Shown here piece after piece: positions 1-6,680 of a stretch of 12,530 bases of DNA; position 1 is the first letter of the stretch; every line of letters begins with the position of its first letter. The position numbers and the translations under genes were made by a program. The stretch spans positions 1 through 12,530 of the forward strand of contig CAZVAO010000074.1 of NCBI GenBank assembly GCA_964625175.1, written 5' to 3'. The stretch comes from CAZVAO01 sp964625175. Lineage in GTDB: Bacteria > Bacillota > UBA994 > PWPR01. Below the pieces are notes generated by a model. The model was not told the origin of the DNA. It searched no databases and saw nothing but the letters and a program-made list of their open reading frames with translations.

Positions 1-11
1 TCGTGATCTTA

Positions 12-61
12 CTCGTTTGCAGGTTGGATTAATACATAGTCAAACGAGAACTTTGTTTTTT
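12..61 (+). terminator. Possible terminator of a gene left of the window
   Basis: Perfect 8-bp inverted repeat CTCGTTTG/CAAACGAG with a 21-nt loop, followed after six bases by a T-rich run. The long loop and the gap before the T-run make it weaker than the other terminators in the window. Its gene, if any, is off the left edge. Confidence 0.35.
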
Positions 62-194
62 AGAATATGGCTCCCCTTTGAAACTGGCTTGCCTTGTAGC
101 TTCGCGTGCAGAGATCCCTTATGATCAATAGCCACAGGTTACTTCATTGTGTCGCGCAGCACACCGCTTCACCTTGCCGATAGGCAATCACACC

Positions 195-220
195 CTGACC
201 AACTGACCAACTATTTAACC
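195..220. repeat. Octamer tandem repeat, family A, copy 1
   Basis: Two perfect CTGACCAA units (195-202, 203-210) are followed in the same 8-bp phase by CTATTTAA and CC. The same units and the same CTATTTAACCA tail recur at 349-391, so these are two copies of one repeat locus. It is non-coding and lies in an intergenic region. Confidence 0.85.
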
Positions 221-284
221 ACAAAGGGAAAGAAGTGGTATAGCAACACGCTGTTTAGAGCTAATGAGCGATCATGCAACTACA

Positions 285-316
285 GCTGAAGTGCTAAAAG
301 GCTAAAAGGCTGAAGC
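285..316. repeat. Octamer tandem repeat, family B
   Basis: Four consecutive 8-bp units in phase: GCTGAAGT, GCTAAAAG, GCTAAAAG, GCTGAAGC. The consensus is GCTRAARN. The unit length matches family A but the sequence is unrelated. Two different 8-bp repeat families within 200 bp of each other suggest a shared generating mechanism or a degenerate repeat island. Confidence 0.8.
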
Positions 317-348
317 GTGAAAACCCAGTATCATTATTAATCCGTTAC

Positions 349-390
349 CTTTCCAACTGACCAACTGACCAACTTTCCAACTATTTAACC
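349..390. repeat. Octamer tandem repeat, family A, copy 2
   Basis: Five in-phase octamers: CTTTCCAA, CTGACCAA, CTGACCAA, CTTTCCAA and CTATTTAA, then CC. The frame CTnnCCAA is kept while the two central bases alternate between GA and TT. It shares units and the final CTATTTAACCA with the copy at 195-221. There are no spacers of CRISPR type. Confidence 0.85.
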
Positions 391-440
391 ATGACTGGAC
401 CTTGCAACAAGGCCACTACCCCTTCTCACGCGTCCCATTT

Positions 441-475
441 AAAAATAAAAAAGGCTTCTATCAAGAAAGCCTTTT
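441..475 (-). terminator. Rho-independent terminator of the LapA-like gene
   Basis: Read on the minus strand, AAAAGGCTT (475-467) pairs with AAGCCTTTT (457-449) across a 9-nt loop and is followed by a U-rich tract (TTATTTTT). It sits 24 bases beyond the stop codon of the minus-strand membrane-protein gene. Confidence 0.85.
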
Positions 476-498
476 ACAATTTTTATACCTAAATCACG

Positions 499-891
499 CT
501 ACTCTTCTTTCGGTTGAGGAGTTTGAACAGGATTTTTCTTTTTTTCTTCAAGATCACTGACCATTGTCTCCAAAGTGATAACTTGCTCACGCAAGGTGTT
601 AATCCTTACAATATGGTCTGCGATTTCTTCTGCCTGCGTTGCCTTCTGATGATCTAAATCGGTAATGCGTCGCTTGTGCTTATTAATCTGCCAATTGCGC
701 TTTTGAATAGCGGGGATAGAGAATAACATACTAATCAAAACGCCAATCGCTAAGGTGCACAACAGTATGACAGCTAGTGAACTCGAAATTTGCCAGAAAA
801 AGAAATATACCGTTACCATAATTGTATTCTGTATGGCAAAGAACACTGCCAGAATCGCAATCAATAAAGCTAATATCAAAAAGAATTGCAT
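499..891 (-). CDS. LapA-like (DUF1049) two-helix membrane protein with coiled coil
   Basis: This 130-residue protein has two hydrophobic segments (about residues 2-20 and 35-60) with the AxQN motif (FFAIQN) between them, then a basic stretch (KRNWQINKHKRR). A heptad-like coiled-coil region covers roughly residues 72-116, and the tail is Pro/Lys/Glu-rich. This is the layout of the LapA/DUF1049 family, known in Gram-negatives for a role in lipopolysaccharide assembly and present but uncharacterised in many Gram-positives. The protein should sit in the cytoplasmic membrane with its coiled coil in the cytosol. The ATG is preceded by a strong GGAGGAG site. It follows murC on the same strand with a gap of about 100 bases but has its own promoter, so it may be transcribed both alone and with murC. 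Family assignment is fairly secure; function in this organism is unknown. Confidence 0.75.
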   Translation of the reverse strand: MQFFLILALLIAILAVFFAIQNTIMVTVYFFFWQISSSLAVILLCTLAIGVLISMLFSIPAIQKRNWQINKHKRRITDLDHQKATQAEEIADHIVRINTLREQVITLETMVSDLEEKKKNPVQTPQPKEE

Positions 892-942
892 CGTAACTCC
901 TCCTTATTACTACATCTCACTTCTATAGTCTTCTTACTTAGC

Positions 943-971
943 ATTATACCATGTGTTTGCATCCTTGTCGT
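943..971 (-). promoter_or_regulatory. Sigma-A-type promoter of the LapA-like gene
   Basis: On the minus strand, ACGACA (971-966) and a perfect TATAAT (948-943) are separated by 17 bases. The element lies about 50 bases upstream of the ATG at 891, in the gap after murC. It implies transcription independent of murC. Confidence 0.65.
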
Positions 972-994
972 AAAAAAACTCTAACCTTACACAA

Positions 995-2353
995 TTACTC
1001 TGCCCTTAAAAGATCGATGACCTGATCGACGGGCCCAGCACCCAATGTCAGCAGTAAATCACCTGGTTGTAAGATACTATGCACATAGGCCGCTGCTGCT
1101 GCATACTCCTTAATAAAGCGCACATTAGGATGGTGCTCTGCTACTTTGTCGACCAAGACCTGAGAGTCTGCCATGGCATCATAGGCTTCACGCGCTGCGT
1201 AAGTATGGGTGATAATGACCTGATCTGCTAATTCAAAACACTTTGCGAATTCTGGCAGTAATGTCTTGGTACGGGAGTAGGTATGGGGTTGAAAAACCGC
1301 AATGAGCCGTTTTGGATTATAGCTATCTCGGGCTGCTTGTAAGGTGGTGCTGATTTCAACGGGGTGGTGGGCATAATCATCTACTAGTATTGCCCCCCTA
1401 AGCTCACCTCTTTTTTCAAAACGGCGACGTGTCCCACGGTAAAGTGCGAGTGCCGTTGCTACTGTATTAAGATCCAACCCCAACTTTTGACAAGTTGCAA
1501 TGGTAGCTAATGCATTCATCACACTATGCTCACCGGGGATATTCAGCACAACTGGCACACGAAGATCGGCATAACAGGCATCGAAAGTAGAGCCCCCTGA
1601 GCCGTATTTAATATCCTTGGCCACCCAATCACAGTGATCGCTTATGCCAAATGTAACAATCGACTGCTCTTGTTTTAAGTGCTGGTAAATGAGTTGACAA
1701 TTAAGGTCATCCCCATTGAGAATTAAAAGACCAGCGGACTTAACTTGAGATGCAAATTGCATAAATGTGGCAACAATATGGTCAAGGTCCCGATAAAAAT
1801 CTAAGTGATCTCGACCAACATTAAGAATGATTCCGATGTAAGGGTGAAGACTTAAAAAGCTCGCCACATATTCACAGGCCTCTGTTAGAAAAATCTCAGA
1901 ATTGCCGATACGCACATTGCCGCCGATATCGGGTAAGACCCCACCCACTAACGCCGTTGGGTCTGTATCCAATGCTTGGAGTACGGTAGCCAACAATGCA
2001 GTCGTGCTGGTCTTACCATGCGTCCCCGCAACAGCAATGCTCTTTTCAAAATCGTTCGCCATTTGACCAAGGAAAACAGCCCGCTCTAAAACCGGTTTCC
2101 CACTTGTACGTGCTGCTATCAATTCTTCATTACTCTCTTTAATAGCGGCTGTGTAGACAATCACATCAGGCTTTGCTTGTTGGATATGGTCTGCCTTCTG
2201 CTGGTAGTAAAAATCGGCACCGTGCTCAATTAAACGCTGTGTCATGGCACTTTGTTTCATATCACTCCCGCTTACATGGTGCCCAGCATTCTGCATAATC
2301 GCCGCAAGAGCACTCATACTAATTCCGTCAATCCCAATAAAATGGATCCTCAA
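995..2353 (-). CDS. murC: UDP-N-acetylmuramate--L-alanine ligase MurC
   Basis: MurC is the cytoplasmic ATP-dependent ligase that adds L-alanine to UDP-MurNAc, the first amino-acid step of peptidoglycan stem-peptide synthesis. The sequence shows an N-terminal Rossmann-like UDP-binding domain with a glycine motif (GIDGISMSALA), the Mur ligase ATP loop GTHGKTSTT near residue 110, EACEY near 158, DHLDFYRDLD near 182, and the C-terminal-domain motifs DDYAHHPVE and QPHTYSRT. The EACEY form is typical of Gram-positive MurC. I chose the TTG at 2353, giving 452 residues, because GAGGAG (2368-2363) lies nine bases upstream. An in-frame TTG at 2362 directly abuts that site, leaving no spacing. The length is normal. 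Oddities: the usual GIGGIGMS is GIDGISMS, and the usual NIExDHLD is NVGRDHLD. The gene is divergent from the YerC-like regulator and upstream of the LapA-like gene. Confidence 0.95.
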   Translation of the reverse strand: MRIHFIGIDGISMSALAAIMQNAGHHVSGSDMKQSAMTQRLIEHGADFYYQQKADHIQQAKPDVIVYTAAIKESNEELIAARTSGKPVLERAVFLGQMANDFEKSIAVAGTHGKTSTTALLATVLQALDTDPTALVGGVLPDIGGNVRIGNSEIFLTEACEYVASFLSLHPYIGIILNVGRDHLDFYRDLDHIVATFMQFASQVKSAGLLILNGDDLNCQLIYQHLKQEQSIVTFGISDHCDWVAKDIKYGSGGSTFDACYADLRVPVVLNIPGEHSVMNALATIATCQKLGLDLNTVATALALYRGTRRRFEKRGELRGAILVDDYAHHPVEISTTLQAARDSYNPKRLIAVFQPHTYSRTKTLLPEFAKCFELADQVIITHTYAAREAYDAMADSQVLVDKVAEHHPNVRFIKEYAAAAAYVHSILQPGDLLLTLGAGPVDQVIDLLRAE

Positions 2354-2391
2354 ACCCCTCAACTCCTCAGAAACTGTTCTATTCTATGCAA

Positions 2392-2448
2392 ACTGTATTC
2401 GATTTTATTAGACTTTGCAACAATTTTACCATAAGGTATAGGCATAAT
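2392..2448. promoter_or_regulatory. Divergent promoter region between murC and the YerC-like gene
   Basis: A self-complementary TTGCAA (2415-2420) could serve as a -35 element in both directions. Toward murC it is followed after 17 bases by TACAGT (2397-2392). Toward the regulator, TATAGG (2437-2442, 16-base gap) is a weak candidate, with a CATAAT next to it. None of the -10 elements is strong, so this is only a proposal. Confidence 0.3.
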
Positions 2449-2521
2449 ACAGTAACAGAGATTATAATAGAGATATTCCAAGCCGCCTCTGCCGATTATT
2501 TGTGAAGGGAAGCGATAGTAG

Positions 2522-2830
2522 ATGCATAAAGAACAGAAAAATGATACCCTCCTCCTGCAACTGAACGCAGCGATACTCGAATTACACGATCAAGATGAGT
2601 GCTCTGCTTTTCTTGCCGATTTGTGTACCATCAATGAACTCAAAGCCATGGCCCAACGATTAGAAGTCGCACGGCTTATTGGTGTCGGTCATACCTATGA
2701 TGAAATTGAACAAAAAACCGGAGCGAGTACCGCTACGATTAGCCGTATTAAACGCTTCTTATATAATGGCAACGGAGGCTACCAAGTCGTACTCGATCGC
2801 CTAAGTCAAACCAATATCGATAAGTCATAA
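2522..2830 (+). CDS. YerC/YecD-family TrpR-like DNA-binding regulator
   Basis: This all-helical protein of 102 residues matches the TrpR-related YerC/YecD family of Bacillota in length and layout. Its core is the helix pair around TINELKAMAQRLEVARLIG, then a helix-turn-helix at about residues 57-80 (HTYDEIEQKTGASTATISRIKRFL), and a glycine-rich YNGNGGYQ segment after the recognition helix. It is expected to bind operator DNA as a dimer. Whether it binds tryptophan is not known for this family, and the name should not be read as a tryptophan repressor. A purine-rich GAAGGGAAG precedes the ATG by about ten bases. It stands alone: divergent from murC and ended by its own terminator. Its targets cannot be read from the context, since no trp genes are present. 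Confidence 0.85.
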   Translation: MHKEQKNDTLLLQLNAAILELHDQDECSAFLADLCTINELKAMAQRLEVARLIGVGHTYDEIEQKTGASTATISRIKRFLYNGNGGYQVVLDRLSQTNIDKS

Positions 2831-2859
2831 AACCCCTTCTCTATTACTTCGCATAACAC

Positions 2860-2890
2860 AAGGCAGTTTCTCAAAAGGAGCTGCTTTTTT
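2860..2890 (+). terminator. Terminator of the YerC-like gene
   Basis: AAGGCAG (2860-2866) pairs with CTGCTTT (2881-2887), with one G-T wobble, and is followed by a T-run reaching 2890. It lies about 30 bases past the stop codon, between two convergent genes. Confidence 0.75.
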
Positions 2891-2927
2891 GATGCCCGTA
2901 TTGACGTTCCGATTCTCCTGTCTAACA

Positions 2928-3683
2928 TCATTTCTTACTCCAATGCTCAAAAACACTGCGATAGCGCCTGCGGGAAACGGGAAACCGCAACCCATTATCC
3001 ATCACAATTTCATTGCCCCCAATAACAAGGGTCTTCGCATGGTGCATGTTGATGAGGGCACTTTGGTGGCTTCTGATTACCCATGGGAAATTCTTAAACT
3101 TTTCTTCTAAAGAACGCAGCGTATTAAAATAGGCCACTTTTCCAAAAGTGAAGTAAATCATATAGTGGTGGTGTTCACGGCGCACGCCAATTAAATCGTT
3201 CACCTTATTCACTTGAACATGGTCATGGAAGCGTAAATAGAACAACTTCTGTTCTGTATCAAATGTGGTCTGGTAATCAAGAACGATTCGTCGCAGTACA
3301 TCTATAATTTCAGCATAATTGTTCTGTGAAAAAGACTTATTGATGAAATCGAAAGCTTTAAACTGATAGCCCTTACGCACATATTGGTCCAAAGCGCTCA
3401 GAAAAACAATATAGCCTTGTTGATCGTATTGGCGAATATAAGCGGCTAACCCAAAGCCATCAATAGTCAGATCTCTAAGATCAATATCTAAAAAGTAGAC
3501 CATACGATCGATTTCGGATTGATGCCCTCGATCGTGATTCACCGCATACATAAAGCTTAGCGAACCTGCCGTCTCAGCAATGACTATTGCTGGATAATCA
3601 TTTTCTTCAATTGCCTGTCGAATTCTAACCCCAAGTTGTTTACGCTGATTAAGATCATCTTCACATATTATTATTCTTAACAC
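2928..3683 (-). CDS. LytTR-family (AgrA-type) response regulator
   Basis: A two-component regulator with an N-terminal receiver domain (about 1-120) and a C-terminal LytTR DNA-binding domain (about 140-245). The receiver shows the acidic pair after IIICED (residues 9-10), the phosphoacceptor Asp66 in YFLDIDL and the conserved lysine at about 116 (FINKSF). YFLDIDL is typical of the AgrA/BlpR branch. The LytTR domain carries the IRSHQSALIN motif. I chose the GTG at 3683 (251 residues) because AAGGGTGG lies six bases upstream and the receiver fold begins right there. A longer ATG-started frame from 3749 would add 22 residues that are not receiver-like. No histidine kinase or peptide pheromone gene lies next to it, so its partner is elsewhere. 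It converges on the YerC-like gene and no minus-strand terminator is evident. Confidence 0.9.
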   Translation of the reverse strand: MLRIIICEDDLNQRKQLGVRIRQAIEENDYPAIVIAETAGSLSFMYAVNHDRGHQSEIDRMVYFLDIDLRDLTIDGFGLAAYIRQYDQQGYIVFLSALDQYVRKGYQFKAFDFINKSFSQNNYAEIIDVLRRIVLDYQTTFDTEQKLFYLRFHDHVQVNKVNDLIGVRREHHHYMIYFTFGKVAYFNTLRSLEEKFKNFPWVIRSHQSALINMHHAKTLVIGGNEIVMDNGLRFPVSRRRYRSVFEHWSKK

Positions 3684-3714
3684 CTGGATCCACCCTTCTA
3701 GACATGACTTCCAC

Positions 3715-3778
3715 ACTATACTGCCATTTAAAATACCCAACAATACCATAATATAACATATATAAACTAATAATCCAA
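3715..3778 (-). promoter_or_regulatory. Tandem candidate promoters of the LytTR regulator
   Basis: On the minus strand there are two elements with exact 17-base spacing: TTGGAT (3778-3773) with TATATT (3755-3750), and TTGTTG (3743-3738) with TATAGT (3720-3715). The second lies about 32 bases above the chosen GTG. I did not find a convincing pair of LytTR-type direct repeats that would indicate autoregulation. Confidence 0.45.
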
Positions 3779-3800
3779 TAATGTATTCTTGCCTGCGAAT

Positions 3801-3843
3801 AAAAATCGTTCTAAATCAGTGCTCATAAATGAACGACTTTTTT
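3801..3843. terminator. Hairpin with T-runs on both strands, in a divergent spacer
   Basis: AAAAATCGTTC (3801-3811) pairs with GAACGACTTTTT (3831-3842) with one mismatch across a 19-nt loop. A U-tract follows on either strand, as in a bidirectional terminator. It lies between divergent genes where no transcript is obviously being ended, so it could instead end a small RNA or act as a leader attenuator. Confidence 0.5.
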
Positions 3844-3873
3844 AAAGTATTTTGATGATTCACTGAATATAAA

Positions 3874-3902
3874 TTGCTTGATTCCATATATTCTGGTTTA
3901 AT
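3874..3902 (+). promoter_or_regulatory. Promoter of the amidotransferase / CoA-transferase operon
   Basis: TTGCTT (3874-3879) and TTTAAT (3897-3902) with 17-base spacing lie about 32 bases upstream of the ATG at 3934, giving a short untranslated leader. Confidence 0.5.
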
Positions 3903-3933
3903 AGTATCATTGAGAAATAAGGTAGGTGATACG

Positions 3934-4686
3934 ATGCAACCCATTATCGGAATTACAACCAATTATTCAAGCAATGACGAAGTCGGCATTATGACACATT
4001 TAGGGGGACCCCATCAGGAATGGCATCTTGTCGCGAATCATTATATACAAGCAGTCGAAATGGCAGGCGGCATACCAGTCATCATCCCAATCTATGATCA
4101 TCCCGAGCGGGCTGTTGAGTTGTTGACCGTGCTTGACGGTATTGTATTCACGGGAGGAAATGATCTTGATCCCCAGCACTATCATGAGACGTTCACCGTA
4201 CATATTGGGCAACTCTGCGTTGAGCGCGATATCCAAGAGTTACATTTAGCACGTCACCTGATCAACGAAACAAATTTACCTTTTCTGGGAATCTGCCGTG
4301 GCATCCAATTAATCAATGTTGCCTGTGGAGGCACGTTATTCCAACATATTATTGATCCAAGTAAACCAAATCACTTTGTAGCTGGGTCACCAATTGATCA
4401 CCCCGTTCATCACGTAAACATCGCCTCGGGGAGTCGTTTAGAGCAAATTTACCGAGCAACCCTCATTCAGACAAATTCTTACCATCACCAAGCTCTCAAA
4501 ACCATCGCCCCGAACTTCTCTGCAGTTGGAAGAAGCGTGGACGATATCATTGAGGCCATTGAACTCAAATCACAGCGCTTCGGCCTTGGTGTGCAATGGC
4601 ATCCTGAAATGATGTTTCTTCGTCACACAGAACATTTAGCGCCCTTCCAAGCATTGGTTGAGGCCGCCTTAAGGGGGAAAAAATAA
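3934..4686 (+). CDS. Peptidase C26 / gamma-glutamyl-GABA hydrolase-like (PuuD family)
   Basis: A 250-residue class I glutamine-amidotransferase-fold hydrolase. The nucleophile Cys121 is in FLGICRGIQ, and the catalytic His223 and Glu225 are in VQWHPEM. The family markers GGNDLDP (near 74) and NSYHHQA (near 181) fit PuuD-like enzymes, which cleave gamma-glutamyl amide bonds such as gamma-glutamyl-GABA. The substrate here is not known. The enzyme should be cytoplasmic; no signal peptide is visible. I chose the ATG at 3934 because AAGGTAGGTG precedes it and the fold begins with PIIGITTN. Upstream in-frame codons would overlap the promoter. Its stop overlaps the start of the CoA-transferase gene by one base, which suggests translational coupling and a shared pathway. 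No polyamine or GABA genes are in view. Confidence 0.88.
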   Translation: MQPIIGITTNYSSNDEVGIMTHLGGPHQEWHLVANHYIQAVEMAGGIPVIIPIYDHPERAVELLTVLDGIVFTGGNDLDPQHYHETFTVHIGQLCVERDIQELHLARHLINETNLPFLGICRGIQLINVACGGTLFQHIIDPSKPNHFVAGSPIDHPVHHVNIASGSRLEQIYRATLIQTNSYHHQALKTIAPNFSAVGRSVDDIIEAIELKSQRFGLGVQWHPEMMFLRHTEHLAPFQALVEAALRGKK

Positions 4687-5891
4687 TGTATGGTGCTTTA
4701 CAAGGCTTAAAGGTTCTCGACTTTACACGTGTGCTCGCTGGTCCCTTTGCTACGATGATTTTAGGTGACCTCGGTGCTGAAATCATCAAAGTGGAACGCC
4801 CACTAACGGGCGATGACTCTCGCTATTTTGGACCTTATCAGAATGGCGTCTCGGCCTATTATATCAGCATCAATCGCAATAAGCAGAGCATCACGGTTGA
4901 TCTGAAGAATAGCGCTGGTCGTTCTCTCATCCTTGAGCTAATCGCTGAGGTGGATATTGTCGTAGAGAATTTCCGGCCGGGTACCATGGAGAAACTGGGA
5001 CTGGGCTATGAACAATTACAGCAGATTAATCCCGCACTGATTTATTGCGCAATATCAGGATTCGGCCACACTGGTCCCTATAGCACTCGACCTGCCTATG
5101 ATGCAATTGTACAGGCCATGGGGGGTATCATGAGTATTACGGGCCAAAAGGGTGGACCCCCAACTCGGGTGGGCCCCTCTATCGGCGACATCACAGCAGG
5201 CCTCTATGGAGCCATCGGCATTTTAGCCGCTTTGCAGCACCGCAACGTTACGGGAGAAGGCCAGAAAGTAGATGTTGCTATGCTGGACTGTCAGGTTTCT
5301 ATCCTTGAGAATGCGATTGCTCGCTACACGACAACAGGCCAAATTCCCCAACCAAGCGGAAACAGCCACAATTTCATCGTACCTTTTGAGCCCTTTGCAA
5401 CAGCTGACGGTGAAATCATGATTGCTATAGGGAATGATAAGCTCTGGCAAAAGTTCTGTGCCATTACCAAAGCGGCCGAATTAGGTTGCGACCCGTGTTT
5501 TATGACGATGACAAATCGCTACGATAACTATCAAACCCTTCGTCCTCAGGTAGCTGCAATATTTAGAACGAAGACCACGGCCTATTGGAATGAGCTTCTC
5601 AATAATAATGGGATCCCTTGCGGACCAATTAATACAATTGATCAATTGTTTGAGGACCCCCAAATCGAAGCCCGTGAGATGCTTATCGAACTTGACCAAC
5701 CGATAGCGGGAAAACTTACAGTGCCCGGTATTCCCATCAAATTGAACAAAACGCCAGGCAAGATCCGCTATCACGCTCCCCAACTCGGCGAACATACGAC
5801 GGAGGTCTTAGCAAATATTTTAGGTTATAGCGCCGCTCAAACTGCAGACTTGCGGTCTACAGGGGCCTTGGGTAAATTCGAAAAAGAGTAA
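4686..5891 (+). CDS. Class III (CaiB/BaiF) acyl-CoA transferase
   Basis: This 401-residue protein belongs to the family III CoA-transferases, which move CoA between carboxylic acids and acyl-CoAs. It has the N-terminal motif VLDFTRVLAGPFATMILGDLGAEIIKVE, VENFRPGTMEKLGLG, the GFGHTGPY segment and the catalytic aspartate Asp168 in GPSIGDITAGLYG. The C-terminal part includes GIPCGPINT and the VPGIPIKL segment. Length is typical. Specificity cannot be set by eye; related enzymes act on formyl-, succinyl-, glutaryl- or carnitine-type acids. The ATG lies within TAATG shared with the previous stop, with AAGGGGG upstream. Pairing with a gamma-glutamyl hydrolase suggests, as inference only, processing of a dicarboxylate or amino-acid derived acid. 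No acyl-CoA dehydrogenase or hydratase is adjacent. Confidence 0.92.
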   Translation: MYGALQGLKVLDFTRVLAGPFATMILGDLGAEIIKVERPLTGDDSRYFGPYQNGVSAYYISINRNKQSITVDLKNSAGRSLILELIAEVDIVVENFRPGTMEKLGLGYEQLQQINPALIYCAISGFGHTGPYSTRPAYDAIVQAMGGIMSITGQKGGPPTRVGPSIGDITAGLYGAIGILAALQHRNVTGEGQKVDVAMLDCQVSILENAIARYTTTGQIPQPSGNSHNFIVPFEPFATADGEIMIAIGNDKLWQKFCAITKAAELGCDPCFMTMTNRYDNYQTLRPQVAAIFRTKTTAYWNELLNNNGIPCGPINTIDQLFEDPQIEAREMLIELDQPIAGKLTVPGIPIKLNKTPGKIRYHAPQLGEHTTEVLANILGYSAAQTADLRSTGALGKFEKE

Positions 5892-5896
5892 ATGGC

Positions 5897-5934
5897 AAAA
5901 AAAACGACGACAAGCCCTCAAGGTCTTGCCGTCG
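5897..5934 (-). terminator. Terminator of the NERD-domain gene
   Basis: On the minus strand, CGACGGCAAG (5934-5925) pairs with CTTGTCGTCG (5914-5905), with one G-T wobble, across a 10-nt loop and is followed by eight U residues (5904-5897). On the plus strand there is no T-run, so it mainly serves the minus-strand gene and lies just past the CoA-transferase stop. Confidence 0.9.
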
Positions 5935-5966
5935 CTCATTATTATCAATAAATATTGTGCTAAAAA

Positions 5967-6509
5967 TTAATCGATTTTTTTAGAAATCGCATTATACTCA
6001 GCTTCCGTTAGCACCTCTTCTTGGAATTTCTGAATGAAGGTTGCTAAGGTGTTCACTTTAATAACAGCCGATTCACAAAAGAGTTCTGAAATATCCGCTT
6101 TCTTACCAAACACCACGACCGGATACATAGGAACTTTAAAATCTGTATCATTTAAGCACTCTCTCAGTAAGCGCAGGGCCATGAGATTCTGTCGTGTCGG
6201 ATTTTCAAACTCTTCTCTGCCAGATCGGGTTTCTTCTATCCAACACTCGTCGGGTTCTTCACCAATCATTTTACCCGCACGGTCTTCAACGTTAATGACA
6301 AACACCCCAGCGCGTCCAATAACGACGTGCTCAATTTCAAAAGGCTCTTTTTTCTCATTGAGTACTTTCACATTATGGCGAATCCTATAACCACCTTGTA
6401 ACTTCTGTAGCTGCTGTTTAGCGGATGCATAGGTATTTTGTCTAAGATATGCATATATCACAACTGCTGCAACTACTAAAAGCACCCCTATTTCCAATAG
6501 ATGATCCAT
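5967..6509 (-). CDS. Membrane-anchored NERD-domain protein, probably without nuclease residues
   Basis: A 180-residue protein with one N-terminal transmembrane segment (about 5-22) and a NERD domain (about 35-150). The domain is recognised by EIEHVVIGRAGVFVIN, the glycine turn RAGKMIG and the NPTRQN motif. NERD domains are related to PD-(D/E)XK nucleases and usually read as IDHVV...FVIExK. Here the Asp is Glu and the E-x-K is N-x-E, so nuclease activity is doubtful. It is likely anchored in the membrane with the domain in the cytosol. An AGAGGGA site precedes the ATG. It is transcribed alone, divergent from hisS, and has a strong terminator. A perfect 10-bp palindrome, TTGTATACAA, lies 32 bases upstream of the start in its promoter area. 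Its role is unknown. Confidence 0.78.
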   Translation of the reverse strand: MDHLLEIGVLLVVAAVVIYAYLRQNTYASAKQQLQKLQGGYRIRHNVKVLNEKKEPFEIEHVVIGRAGVFVINVEDRAGKMIGEEPDECWIEETRSGREEFENPTRQNLMALRLLRECLNDTDFKVPMYPVVVFGKKADISELFCESAVIKVNTLATFIQKFQEEVLTEAEYNAISKKID

Positions 6510-6540
6510 GAAATCCCTCTTTTCACCAGTTATACTTTTA

Positions 6541-6550
6541 TTGTATACAA
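6541..6550. promoter_or_regulatory. Palindrome TTGTATACAA in the NERD/hisS divergent spacer
   Basis: A perfect 10-bp palindrome 32 bases above the NERD-gene start. It contains a -10-like TATACA/TACAAT on the minus strand, so it may be part of that promoter or a short operator. The evidence is only the symmetry and position. Confidence 0.3.
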
Positions 6551-6635
6551 ATTACGACTAAATTGAAAGCAGAACACGTTTTTAACGATGTTATTTCAAT
6601 AAATATAGTGGATACCTAGCAAGATGCGTGTTTTC

Positions 6636-6644
6636 TGATATAAT
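6636..6644 (+). promoter_or_regulatory. Extended -10 promoter of hisS
   Basis: TGATATAAT (6636-6644) is a TGn-extended, perfect TATAAT. No good -35 element is found 16-18 bases upstream, as is common for extended -10 promoters. Transcription would begin about 30 bases before the ATG at 6681, leaving no room for a T-box leader. Confidence 0.65.
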
Positions 6645-6680
6645 ATAGCAGAGATAGATGTAAGATTGAGGAGTGACATT

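Larger units (their letters stand above)
1..440. other. Gene-free region with short repeats
   Basis: I see no credible coding region, tRNA or rRNA here. The stretch contains a perfect 8-bp inverted repeat (CTCGTTTG at 12-19, CAAACGAG at 41-48, loop 21 nt) followed by a T-rich tract at 55-61. That could be the terminator of a gene lying to the left of the window on the plus strand. A small hairpin, TTGCC-gata-GGCAA, lies at 174-187. The rest is dominated by octamer tandem repeats, annotated separately. The minus-strand gene downstream of murC ends at 499, so this is the 3' side of that unit. Confidence 0.6.

Noticed and set aside
1..130. Possible remnant of a gene or structural RNA at the left edge
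   Set aside because: All frames I checked are broken by stops, and no tRNA or rRNA signature is visible; only an inverted repeat can be supported.
195..390. Repeats considered as a CRISPR array
   Set aside because: Units are only 8 bp and directly adjacent, with no unique spacers of 30-40 bp and no cas genes nearby.
2889..3110. Plus-strand frame opposite the end of the LytTR gene
   Set aside because: It lies antisense to a clear LytTR coding region, begins inside the terminator area of the YerC-like gene and has no family resemblance.
6510..6680. Possible T-box leader of hisS
   Set aside because: The extended -10 promoter leaves only about 30 bases of leader, and there is no T-box motif or leader terminator.
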